In this document: piece by piece, positions 1 through 5,414 of the stretch
Numbering within the stretch: the first letter of the stretch is position 1
Layout: every line of letters begins with the position of its first letter
Assembly: GCA_947478975.1 (NCBI GenBank)
Contig: CANJYI010000206.1
Location: 1-5,414 of the forward strand
Source: Chthoniobacteraceae bacterium
GTDB lineage: Bacteria > Verrucomicrobiota > Verrucomicrobiia > Chthoniobacterales > Chthoniobacteraceae
Direction: 5' to 3'
DNA: 5,414 bases
Program-made: the position numbers and the translations under genes
Notes under the pieces: generated by a model
Told to the model about the DNA's origin: nothing
The model's database searches: none
The model's input: only the letters and a program-made list of their open reading frames with translations

Positions 1-1
1 C

Positions 2-520
2 TACGACAAGGGCAAGCCACTCGTGGTCGATACCGTGGTCCCAAAAACGCATTGCGATCTCTACAGCCTCTCCTCGTGGGAGACGTGGGCTCCCGGTAAG
101 GAGGATAGTCTTCTCGGGCGTTTAAAATACCTTGCCAGCAAGGCTCCGCACGACGGCATTCTGGGCGAGAACAACCTGATGCTTGGAGAGTTTGGCGCCC
201 AAGAGAGCGACTTTGAAAAGATTCAAAAGAACTATCCAGTCTACAACGGCGACACGTCAGGCGCAGCCTTCTATGCCCTCCATCGCATGGTAGACGCGGC
301 ATTGCGCGCCGGGGTGCGCTACATGATCCACTGGCAGGTTTATGACAACGATTTGCGCATGGGCGGTAAATACGAGGGAAAGGGACTCCCTCCGGGTGTA
401 ATGGCGACTGCGGAGCAATGTGTCGGAAACTGGCTCATCCGTCCGGACGGTTCGCGTGTGCCGACCTATGATTACTTCAAGGCCTTGTTTGATGTGGAAA
501 AAGAGGGATCCCAACGCTGA
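2..520 (+). CDS. Glycoside hydrolase (clan GH-A-like), C-terminal part, 5' truncated by window edge
   Basis: The frame is open from base 2 and ends at TGA 518-520, leaving 172 residues of the C-terminal half; the true start lies outside the window. The visible part fits the last strands of a TIM-barrel glycosidase. CDLYSLSSWE (codons about 53-82) resembles the loop where such enzymes examine a site or companion strand. MLGEFGAQ follows, with Glu at bases 188-190, in the position where clan GH-A enzymes carry the nucleophile at the end of strand beta-7. YMIHWQVYDND follows, with a Trp expected after strand beta-8. The tail RPDGSRVPTYDYFKAL is also typical, as these enzymes often end by describing the remaining helix. 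I infer a retaining beta-glycosidase acting on a plant or algal polysaccharide, but cannot assign a GH family or substrate. Its signal peptide, if any, is not visible. The 569-bp gap behind it suggests that it is transcribed separately from the downstream cluster. Confidence 0.72.
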   Translation, partial: YDKGKPLVVDTVVPKTHCDLYSLSSWETWAPGKEDSLLGRLKYLASKAPHDGILGENNLMLGEFGAQESDFEKIQKNYPVYNGDTSGAAFYALHRMVDAALRAGVRYMIHWQVYDNDLRMGGKYEGKGLPPGVMATAEQCVGNWLIRPDGSRVPTYDYFKALFDVEKEGSQR

Positions 521-573
521 TTACAGAGCCCTCCCCAAATAGCGAACCATGCGGCACCGGATGACCCCGAAAG

Positions 574-623
574 TGGAAACGAGCGTTTCAGAAAAGGGCG
601 GTCTCGTTTCCAAATTTGACCGC
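574..623 (+). other. Overlapping inverted repeats, possible pseudoknot or 3'-end RNA structure
   Basis: Three pairings overlap here. Stem B is a perfect 10-bp repeat: TGGAAACGAG at 574-583 pairs with CTCGTTTCCA at 603-612, with a 19-nt loop. Stem C pairs GCGGTC at 598-603 with GACCGC at 618-623. Leaving out base 603, 598-602 lies in the loop of stem B and pairs with 619-623 outside it, which is the geometry of an H-type pseudoknot. A third, short alternative is GAAACG at 576-581 with CGTTTC at 584-589. The element begins 53 nt after the glycosidase stop codon. It could stabilise or end that transcript, but no T-run follows, so a classic intrinsic terminator is unlikely. As DNA, the palindrome at 576-589 could also be a regulator site. 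Confidence 0.4.
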
Positions 624-695
624 TTAACGCTCCCGCGTCCAGGCTGAAAAAATCGTGCCGGGGGGCAAAAAGCAAATGCCTATCCTTTCTATCAC

Positions 696-737
696 TCCCC
701 TAGGTTGAAAGGGGATTGGCTCGGGAGCAAAAAAAAA
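696..737. other. Small hairpin followed by a 9-A tract
   Basis: TCCCCT at 696-701 is the reverse complement of AGGGGA at 710-715, leaving an 8-nt loop. An alternative outer pairing joins CTCCC at 695-699 with GGGAG at 723-727. A run of nine A residues follows at 729-737. The A-run is on the wrong side for an intrinsic terminator in either direction: on the + strand the hairpin is followed by A, not T, and on the - strand the T-run comes before the hairpin. The element could be an upstream A-tract or simple sequence. I assign no function. Confidence 0.25.
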
Positions 738-750
738 GGTCTTTATCTTC

Positions 751-815
751 CTGAATCCCCTCCTTGAGATCCCTTCCCCCCTCCGCGGGCCCTCACCCGC
801 GCGCGCTGCCGGGCC
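751..815. other. C-rich, GC-rich tract with short hairpin
   Basis: The + strand is strongly C-rich from about 754 to 784. It is followed by CGCGGG at 784-789 pairing with CCCGCG at 796-801 around a 6-nt loop, then an alternating GCGCGCGC stretch at about 799-806. A C-rich, G-poor unstructured RNA after a gene end is the kind of sequence Rho uses, so Rho-dependent ending of the upstream transcript is possible. This is inference only. Confidence 0.25.
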
Positions 816-879
816 ATCAAGACACCGAGAAAGTTGAAACATCCCAAAAACCGAATCTCTGGAGGGACGGGGGAACGCA

Positions 880-1089
880 GATTGAAGTTTCTTAAAAACT
901 TTGCGATTTCATCTGCTTTAGAACACCACGAGCCGAAAGAGAAGCCAGTAAGGCAAAGGCTAATAAGGTCATTGAGAAGGAAACCTATTCCGTTCATGTT
1001 TTGGGATCATTCAGGAATTGAACCTAATGAAATTCAGGCGGTTCAGTTATCTACATGCAGACTGCCCACTCTAAGTCGTAGGATTTGCC
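880..1089 (+). promoter_or_regulatory. AT-richer leader, likely promoter/5' UTR region of the operon
   Basis: These 210 bases lie directly before the first gene of the cluster and are clearly AT-richer than everything around them (82 G/C in 200 bases at 881-1080, against about 60% in sampled gene stretches). Small repeats are present. AAGTTT at 885-890 pairs with AAACTT at 896-901. ATTCAGG occurs at 1009-1015 and again at 1032-1038, a 23-bp shift of about two helical turns. TGAACC at 1019-1024 is the inverse of GGTTCA at 1040-1045. Such spacing would suit a dimeric regulator, but the repeats are short enough to arise by chance. A regulatory role is inferred from position and composition. No exact promoter can be placed. 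Confidence 0.4.
1080..1083 (+). promoter_or_regulatory. Ribosome binding site for the DUF1549/DUF1553 gene
   Basis: AGGA lies 6 nt before the ATG at 1090. An in-frame TAA at 1072-1074 leaves no room for an earlier start, so this site and the signal peptide together fix the start codon. Confidence 0.6.
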
Positions 1090-2745
1090 ATGTCCCTCCC
1101 CCGCTTAAACTTCACGAGGCAACCAATCCTTCCAGCCATCGCCCTGTTCTGCCTGGCTGTGGGAACGGCCTGGGCGGATGAACTTCGGGATCAAATCGAC
1201 CTGCGGATCGACGAAAAAGCGCGCTCCAGGCAGGTTTCAATGGCGCCCGCGAGTGAGGACGCCGAATTTTTGCGGCGTATTTGGCTGGATCTCGTGGGCA
1301 CGATTCCCAGCGCTCAGGAAACGCGCCAGTTTTTGAAGGATCCGTCGCCCGGGAAGCGGACGGCCCTCATCGAGCGACTTCTGGCCGACCCCCGGTATCC
1401 GGTGCGCATGGCGGAGGCGTTTCATGTGCAACTCATGGAGCGTTCGGGGGAGGACGAAGGCTGGATGAAATATCTCACTGCGGCTTTTGAGGAAAACAAA
1501 CCGTGGCATGTGATGGCTCGGGAAATCCTCGCGCCCGACTTTCAGAATGAGGCGAGACGAAGCGCCGGCTTTTTCATCACCCGCCGGCTGGAGAAAGTGG
1601 GCTCGCAACAAACGGATTATCCGGGGCTGACGCGGGATGTGGGGAGGCTTTTCATGGGGGTGGACTTGCAATGCTGCCAGTGCCACAAACATCCGTCGGT
1701 GGGGGACTACAAACAGCAGGAGTTCAACGGCCTGTTTGTGGCCTACCAGAACATCAAACTCAACGAACCCGCCGGCGCCACCAAAGTGAAGTGGTTCAGT
1801 GAAGGACTGGTCACCGAAAAGTACGAATTTACGTCTGTTTTGTCCGGAGTCAAAGGAGCCACCGGACCAAGGGTTCCCTTTGGAAAGGAGTTTTCCGTTC
1901 CCGAACTCCCCGAAGCGGAACGCTGGCAGGTGGCGCCTGACAAAAAAACCAAGCAGGGCGGGATTCCCAAGTTCAGTCCTGTCTCCTCTTTGGCAGAGGG
2001 CATTGCTTCTGTGGAAAACCCGTATTTTGCCAAGAATATCGCCAACCGGTTGTGGTGGCAGTTTATGGGGCGCGGATTGGTGGAACCGCTGGACCTGGTG
2101 CACTCGGACAATCCGGCCTCACATCCGGAGCTTTTGGAGGACTTGAGCGCGGCGTTGGTGAAGCAGGGGTTTGACTTAAAGTGGCTGGTGCGCGAGTTGG
2201 TGAACACGAAGACCTATCAGCGTTCGGGCCGGTTGGGGGCAATGAAGGAGGCGCCTTCGGAAGAAACGTTTGCGATGGCAATGGAGCGTCCCGTTTCGGC
2301 TGAACAGTTTGCCCGCGCATTCCTGGAGGCTACCGGAGAGTTTGAGCGCGTGGCACTCACCCGCGAGTGGGAAGGACTCGCAGAGAAGCCCTTGGTGTGG
2401 AAGACGGTCAAGGCATCCTTCACCAATGCGTTTGCAAACGCGCCGAAAGAACCTGAACTGCGGGTGAATCCTTCGCTGCGTGGAGCCTTGTTTTTGCGAA
2501 ACAACGAAACGGTGTTATGGGCACTCAAGGCGCGCACGGGCAATCTTCTGGAACGCGCGGCGGCGCTGGGCTCGCCGCAGGCCATCGCGGAAGAGCTTTA
2601 TCTATCGGTGTTCACCCGGAAGCCGGCTCCCGAGGAGACGGAACTGCTGGCAAGGCATCTCGGAAAAGCCGAGGACAAAACGCAGGCGAACGCCGAGTTC
2701 CTTTGGGCGATGCTTGCGTCCACGGAGTTCTTTACCAACCACTAA
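1090..2745 (+). CDS. Secreted DUF1549/DUF1553 (PSCyt2/PSD1) domain protein with CXXCH motif
   Basis: The protein has 551 residues. Residues 1-29 form a Sec-type signal peptide (basic start, hydrophobic core PAIALFCLAVG, likely cut after AWA29). DUF1549 covers about 33-225, with the family hallmarks FLRRIWLDLVGTIPS (60-74), the RLLADPRYP segment (about 96-104), and C195-C-Q-C198-H199-K-H-P, which is a CXXCH motif. DUF1553 begins near NPYFAKNIANRLWWQFMGRG (310-329), continues through the SDNPASHPELLEDL segment (339-352) and the YQRSG motif (376-380), and runs to the end. Related proteins are often 700-1000 residues and may carry an extra N-terminal cytochrome-like PSCyt1 domain; this one is a compact form without it. 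The family is named for cytochrome-like content in planctomycetes, but its reaction is unknown. The CXXCH could bind heme or metal. It heads the cluster and is followed 4 nt later by the DUF1501 gene, its usual partner. Confidence 0.93.
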   Translation: MSLPRLNFTRQPILPAIALFCLAVGTAWADELRDQIDLRIDEKARSRQVSMAPASEDAEFLRRIWLDLVGTIPSAQETRQFLKDPSPGKRTALIERLLADPRYPVRMAEAFHVQLMERSGEDEGWMKYLTAAFEENKPWHVMAREILAPDFQNEARRSAGFFITRRLEKVGSQQTDYPGLTRDVGRLFMGVDLQCCQCHKHPSVGDYKQQEFNGLFVAYQNIKLNEPAGATKVKWFSEGLVTEKYEFTSVLSGVKGATGPRVPFGKEFSVPELPEAERWQVAPDKKTKQGGIPKFSPVSSLAEGIASVENPYFAKNIANRLWWQFMGRGLVEPLDLVHSDNPASHPELLEDLSAALVKQGFDLKWLVRELVNTKTYQRSGRLGAMKEAPSEETFAMAMERPVSAEQFARAFLEATGEFERVALTREWEGLAEKPLVWKTVKASFTNAFANAPKEPELRVNPSLRGALFLRNNETVLWALKARTGNLLERAAALGSPQAIAEELYLSVFTRKPAPEETELLARHLGKAEDKTQANAEFLWAMLASTEFFTNH

Positions 2746-2749
2746 CGCC

Positions 2750-4033
2750 ATGAACTCTCCCCTTTGTAATGTCGCCGAACATCAACTGTCGCGAAGGCAG
2801 TTTCTGGGCCGTTCCGCAGGGGCCCTGGCACTCGGAGGCCTGGGCGGGCTGTTTTCCGTGGAGGCTGCGGAAGCTCTGAAGGCGGAGGAAAAGCAAGTGC
2901 TCTTCGTGTGGCTAGATGGTGGCATGAGCCAGTTGGAAAGCTGGGATCCGAAGCCCAACACCCTCTTCGGCGGACCGTATCGTTCCATTCCAACCTCGGT
3001 GCCCGGCACCCATGTGAGCGAACTGATGCCGCGCATCGCCAAGCAAATGCATCGCCTTTGCGTAGTGCGCAGTCTTTGCACCAAGGATCCGGACCACTCC
3101 TCCGGCGTGCCGCGCATTCAACGAGGGGATCCGAAAAACCGCGGTGTCGTTTATCCGTTTTTCGGTTCCTCGGTTGCGAAGTTGATGGGACCGACATCCT
3201 CCAACCTGCCTCCCTATGTGGTCATTAAGGAGGGGCGCGGCGGGTTCCGGGCCGAGGACGCCGGCTTCCTCGGGCCGGCCTACGGTTCCCTCGCCTTTGG
3301 CGAGGGGAAGCCGCCGGAAGACCTGCTGCGCCACCCTTCTCTCACAGAAAGCGCTGATGAGGAACGGAATGCACTCAGAGAACTCCTCAACAAAAGGTAC
3401 GCAGCGCAGCACCGCCCCACAGTCACCGAAGCGAGCTCCTACGCCTTTGACACGGCTCGCGAGTTAATGAAGCGCTCCGATATTTTTGACACCTCCCACC
3501 TGCCCACGCGCGACATCGAACGTTATGGCGGTTCGGAGATTGGCCGTCACATGCTGATCGCACGCAACATGCTCGAAGCGGGCGTGCGCTTTGTCAAAGT
3601 CGCCAGCATGGGGTGGGATTCCCACGGGGATAACTTCAACAGCCACGCCTCTCTGGTTCCAAAATTCGACGCCGCCTTCGCTTCCATCCTCGAAGATCTC
3701 GCTGCAAGCGGCCTCCTGGATCGCACGCTGGTCATTGCCATGAGCGAATTTGGACGCACCCCGCGCATCAACGGCCATGCCGGACGGGATCACTGGCCGA
3801 ATGCCTGGAGCATGGCGATGGCCGGCTGCGGCATTCAACGCGGGGCGTTAATCGGCGCCACCGATGCCAAAGGGACCGAGGTCACCAGTGAGGGCTATGA
3901 CATCGGATCGGTCTTTCACACGTGGTTTTCGGCGCTCGGCATTGACTCGAGCACTGTGGAATTCAAACACAAAGGACAGCCCCTCCCGCTTGCGCACGAG
4001 GAAATGAAACCGATCAAGGAGGCCCTGGCATGA
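2750..4033 (+). CDS. Tat-exported DUF1501 family protein
   Basis: The protein has 427 residues. The start at 2750 is chosen because a twin-arginine signal (SRRQFLG, residues 14-20, then hydrophobic AGALALGGLGGLF) begins right after it. The start lies 4 nt behind the previous stop and has no clear Shine-Dalgarno site, which suggests re-initiation by the same ribosomes. An open frame runs further upstream to 2480, but that part only overlaps the DUF1553 gene. Family motifs are LFVWLDGGMSQLESWDPKP (51-69), DPDHSSG (113-119), GWDSHGDN (288-295), SEFGRTPRI (332-340) and GRDHWPNAWSMAMAGCG (345-361). DUF1501 is placed in the alkaline phosphatase/sulfatase-like superfamily, and the Asp/His motifs look like metal-binding positions. 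Folded export by Tat would fit a metal-loaded enzyme. Substrate and reaction are unknown. It ends in an ATGA overlap with the WD40 gene. Confidence 0.94.
   Translation: MNSPLCNVAEHQLSRRQFLGRSAGALALGGLGGLFSVEAAEALKAEEKQVLFVWLDGGMSQLESWDPKPNTLFGGPYRSIPTSVPGTHVSELMPRIAKQMHRLCVVRSLCTKDPDHSSGVPRIQRGDPKNRGVVYPFFGSSVAKLMGPTSSNLPPYVVIKEGRGGFRAEDAGFLGPAYGSLAFGEGKPPEDLLRHPSLTESADEERNALRELLNKRYAAQHRPTVTEASSYAFDTARELMKRSDIFDTSHLPTRDIERYGGSEIGRHMLIARNMLEAGVRFVKVASMGWDSHGDNFNSHASLVPKFDAAFASILEDLAASGLLDRTLVIAMSEFGRTPRINGHAGRDHWPNAWSMAMAGCGIQRGALIGATDAKGTEVTSEGYDIGSVFHTWFSALGIDSSTVEFKHKGQPLPLAHEEMKPIKEALA
4016..4022 (+). promoter_or_regulatory. Strong Shine-Dalgarno site for the WD40 gene, inside the DUF1501 gene
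   Basis: AAGGAGG lies 7 nt before the ATG at 4030, within the last codons of the DUF1501 gene. It is the best ribosome binding site in the window and it fixes the WD40 start. With the ATGA overlap it points to coupled but also independent initiation, so the WD40 protein may be made in greater amount than the DUF1501 protein. Confidence 0.75.
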
Positions 4034-5154
4034 ACGAGGGACAGACCAAGAACGGGCACAAAGCATTGCCCCTGAATGTGGTCCAGACGGACACACAGAT
4101 CTTCTCGCTGCGTTTTAGCTCCTGTGGTTCCTTCCTTCTGGGAGCGGCGATGGACTCGCGTGTCAGGCGCTGGCGAGTGAGTGTCGCGGAACCCGCTCCC
4201 AGCGGGGATCCCAAGGCCGCTGCGTCCAAGAAGAAAAGCAGCGAAGTGTGCACACTGCAGGAGCTTGCTCCTGTGGAGGGCTTTAAAGGCTGGGTGCAGG
4301 CGCTCGCCGTCCACGACACGGGGGACGGGGCTGTGGCGGCCGACTCCTGGGGCGGAATCGTTGCGTGGGACGCCTGCAAAGAGGAACTTGCGGTGCGCTG
4401 GCGCGTCGACGCCGCCCACGACGGCTGGGTGCGCCAGGTGGCGCTTTCTCCCGACGGCACGCGCGTTGTCTCGTGTTCCCGTGACGGCTGGGTGCGACTT
4501 TGGGATGCACGGGACGGCAAAAAGATCACTGAAGTTCATCACGCAGAGGAAGTTTACTGCGTCGCATTTAGCAATGACGGCAAACGCGTGGCCTGCTCCG
4601 ATCTTCACTGCAACCTGATCCTTGCCGAGGCTGAAACGCTCAAGCAGCAAAGCCGCGTGGCACTCGCCGAATTTTTCCTGCTATCTCGAATGCAGGAGGT
4701 CACAGGGTTGCGGCAACTGCGTTTCGCCAAGGACGATGCGACGTTGGTGGCCGTGGGCAGCAAACCCTCCTCCGGCGGCTTTGTCGAAGGCGCCCCCTTG
4801 TGGGTGGAGGTGGATCTTTCCAGTGGCAAGGCGCGCGAGTCCGTCAAAATCGGGGCGGCAAAGGATGGTTTTATTTTGGACATCGCGCGCCATCCGGCCG
4901 GCTTCCATCTGGGCGCCTTGAGTGGGCAACCCGGGATGGGCAGGCTGATTTTTTTCAACGAGGGCGCGAAGGAGCCCTTCTTCAGCGATCCGTCCCTGGC
5001 GAACTGTCAGTCCGTGGCGGTGGATCCGACTGGCAAGCTTGCCATCGTGGCCTGCACCAGCAAGGGTAGCAACGGAAACGGAAAACCCTTAACGAAGGAC
5101 GGCCAGTACCTTCCGAACACCTCTCCCCTGCACTGTTTCGCGCTCCAAGGTTAA
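4030..5154 (+). CDS. WD40-repeat beta-propeller protein
   Basis: The protein has 374 residues and overlaps the DUF1501 gene by 4 nt. WD40 repeats are clear in the first half. IFSLRFSSCGSFLLGAAMD with VRRW is at 24-48, GWVQALAVHDTG with GIVAWDA at 87-115, and GWVRQVALSPDGTRVVSCSRD with GWVRLWDA at 132-160. VYCVAFSNDGKRVACSD follows at 175-191. Later blades are degenerate (LRQLRFAKDDATLVAVGS at 227-244, FILDIARHP at 281-289, QSVAVDPTGKLAIVACTS at 327-344), which would make about seven blades. An Ala/Lys/Ser-rich linker (about 55-72) separates the first two. No signal peptide or membrane segment is visible: the N-terminus is MNEGQTKNGH, polar and charged. WD40 proteins usually serve as binding scaffolds, and WD40 genes or domains commonly accompany DUF1501/DUF1549 genes in the PVC group. 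The partner is unknown. Cytoplasmic location is inferred from the missing signal and is odd beside exported neighbours. Confidence 0.92.
   Translation: MNEGQTKNGHKALPLNVVQTDTQIFSLRFSSCGSFLLGAAMDSRVRRWRVSVAEPAPSGDPKAAASKKKSSEVCTLQELAPVEGFKGWVQALAVHDTGDGAVAADSWGGIVAWDACKEELAVRWRVDAAHDGWVRQVALSPDGTRVVSCSRDGWVRLWDARDGKKITEVHHAEEVYCVAFSNDGKRVACSDLHCNLILAEAETLKQQSRVALAEFFLLSRMQEVTGLRQLRFAKDDATLVAVGSKPSSGGFVEGAPLWVEVDLSSGKARESVKIGAAKDGFILDIARHPAGFHLGALSGQPGMGRLIFFNEGAKEPFFSDPSLANCQSVAVDPTGKLAIVACTSKGSNGNGKPLTKDGQYLPNTSPLHCFALQG
4420..4496 (+). repeat. Two 14-nt direct repeats coding for DGWVR inside the WD40 gene
   Basis: GACGGCTGGGTGCG occurs at 4420-4433 and 4483-4496, 63 nt (21 codons) apart and in the same frame. 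A shorter third match (GGCTGGGTGC) is at 4288-4297. The first long copy starts a WD40 repeat and the second ends the same repeat (GWVRLWD), so the copies do not fill equivalent places in the fold. Identical codons may reflect chance or local gene conversion. Confidence 0.6.
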
Positions 5155-5161
5155 CCTGTTT

Positions 5162-5414
5162 ATGGTGCGCGTTCTCTCCCTTGGAACCGCGGGCGTCATG
5201 GCTTCCCTGGCTTTCGCGGAGACGCTCCCCAATGGCATCGTGTTGCCCTCCCCATGGCCCCCGCAGCGCACGGCAGCGGAAGTGGCGTCCATGGAACCGA
5301 TGCCGGTTCCCTACCTGCAAAACCCGCCCCAAAGCGTGCCGATTTTTTCCGGAAGACAACTTTTTGTCGACGACTTTTTAATCGCAGAGAATTCGCTCAA
5401 GCGCACGTTTCACC
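5162..5414 (+). CDS. Secreted glycosidase-like protein (GH32/GH43-type propeller family), N-terminal part, 3' truncated by window edge
   Basis: The frame is open from ATG 5162 to the window end, giving 84 residues and no stop codon. The start lies 7 nt after the WD40 stop. It is preferred because residues 1-19 form a Sec-type signal peptide (MVRVLSLGTAG, hydrophobic core, likely cut after AFA19). A GTG follows directly at 5165 as an alternative. Only a weak AAGG (5147-5150) lies upstream, 11 nt away. The mature start has NGIVLPSPWPP (24-34), a PMPVPYLQNPP segment (46-56) and GRQLFVDDFLI (64-74) then LKRTFH (79-84). I recognise this pattern from proteins of planctomycetes and verrucomicrobia annotated as GH32/GH43-like five-bladed propellers, recalled from memory and not searched. 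The catalytic region is outside the window, so activity and substrate stay open. The close spacing suggests it is co-transcribed with the genes before it. Confidence 0.68.
   Translation, partial: MVRVLSLGTAGVMASLAFAETLPNGIVLPSPWPPQRTAAEVASMEPMPVPYLQNPPQSVPIFSGRQLFVDDFLIAENSLKRTFH

Larger units (their letters stand above)
521..1089. other. Intergenic region between glycosidase gene and DUF1549 operon
   Basis: This 569-bp gap holds no gene that I can support. Open frames exist on both strands, but they are short, lack ribosome binding sites and give basic or low-complexity peptides. The composition changes along the gap. The first part has overlapping inverted repeats (574-623) and a small hairpin followed by nine A residues (696-737). 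The middle is C-rich and GC-rich (about 71% GC over 751-820 by count). The last 200 bases are much AT-richer (about 41% GC over 881-1080) and probably carry the promoter and 5' leader of the downstream cluster. I looked for -35/-10 pairs with 16-18 bp spacing and found none that matched well. Confidence 0.8.

Noticed and set aside
576..589. LacI-family-type operator GAAACG-AG-CGTTTC
   Set aside because: LacI-family sites usually have a central CG, which is lacking here. The site also lies about 500 bp from the next gene start, and the same bases are explained by the longer 10-bp stem. It is kept only as an alternative under the structured element.
696..737. Intrinsic terminator formed by the hairpin next to the A-run
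   Set aside because: The A-run is on the wrong side of the hairpin for termination on either strand.
743..997. - strand open frame of 84 codons in the gap
   Set aside because: There is no Shine-Dalgarno site before its ATG, and its C-terminal third is only Arg/Gly-rich translation of the C-rich tract.
972..1000. Possible promoter: TTGAGA at 972-977 with CATGTT at 995-1000, 17 bp apart
   Set aside because: The -10 half matches the consensus at only three of six positions, so it cannot be told from chance.
834..1181. + strand open frame of 115 codons in the gap before the DUF1549 gene
   Set aside because: It starts at TTG without a ribosome binding site, overlaps the well-supported DUF1549 start by 92 bases in another frame, and its peptide shows no recognisable domain.
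1237..2103. - strand open frame of 288 codons
   Set aside because: It is fully antisense to the DUF1549/DUF1553 gene, and its His/Arg/Pro/Phe-rich composition is the expected shadow of high-GC coding sequence.
2480..2749. Longer N-terminus for the DUF1501 gene (start at 2480)
   Set aside because: The extension overlaps the DUF1553 gene and reads as an Arg-rich shadow; the Tat signal begins just after ATG 2750, where such proteins start.
3916..4650. - strand open frame of 244 codons across the DUF1501/WD40 junction
   Set aside because: It is antisense to two genes with clear family motifs and shows no recognisable domain.
1..5414. Mobile element, CRISPR array, tRNA or rRNA
   Set aside because: I saw no transposase or integrase, no regularly spaced repeat array, no terminal inverted repeats, and no tRNA or rRNA-like sequence.

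Overview
The window looks like a piece of a Verrucomicrobiota (or other PVC-superphylum) chromosome. The sequence itself shows a tight gene set typical of those bacteria: a DUF1549/DUF1553 protein (also called PSCyt2/PSD1), a Tat-exported DUF1501 protein and a WD40 beta-propeller protein, flanked by secreted carbohydrate-active enzymes. Sampled coding stretches are about 60% GC. Every credible gene is on the + strand. The phylum is inferred from family content; there is no rRNA or other marker gene here.

Layout. Positions 2-520 are the 3' end of a glycoside-hydrolase-like gene of clan GH-A type. A non-coding gap of 569 bp follows (521-1089). It has three parts: a cluster of overlapping inverted repeats at 574-623 that could form a pseudoknot, a C-rich, GC-rich stretch at about 751-815, and a clearly AT-richer leader at 881-1080 (about 41% GC by count). 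No convincing promoter or T-tailed terminator is visible in the gap.

From 1090 to the window end there is one compact gene cluster that reads as an operon. It contains DUF1549/DUF1553 (1090-2745), a 4-nt gap, DUF1501 (2750-4033), an ATGA overlap, the WD40 protein (4030-5154), a 7-nt gap, and the 5' end of a secreted protein (5162 to beyond the window). The last resembles five-bladed-propeller glycosidase-like proteins of the GH32/GH43 type that are common in planctomycetes and verrucomicrobia.

Working together. The first protein has a Sec-type signal peptide and one CXXCH motif. The second has a twin-arginine signal and alkaline-phosphatase-superfamily-like motifs. The fourth has a Sec-type signal peptide. 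The WD40 protein has no export signal, which is unusual next to three exported partners. The co-occurrence of DUF1549/1553, DUF1501 and WD40 genes is well known in the PVC group, but their biochemical role is not established. The glycosidase-like genes on both sides suggest, as inference only, a role in handling polysaccharides or their sulfated derivatives in the cell envelope.
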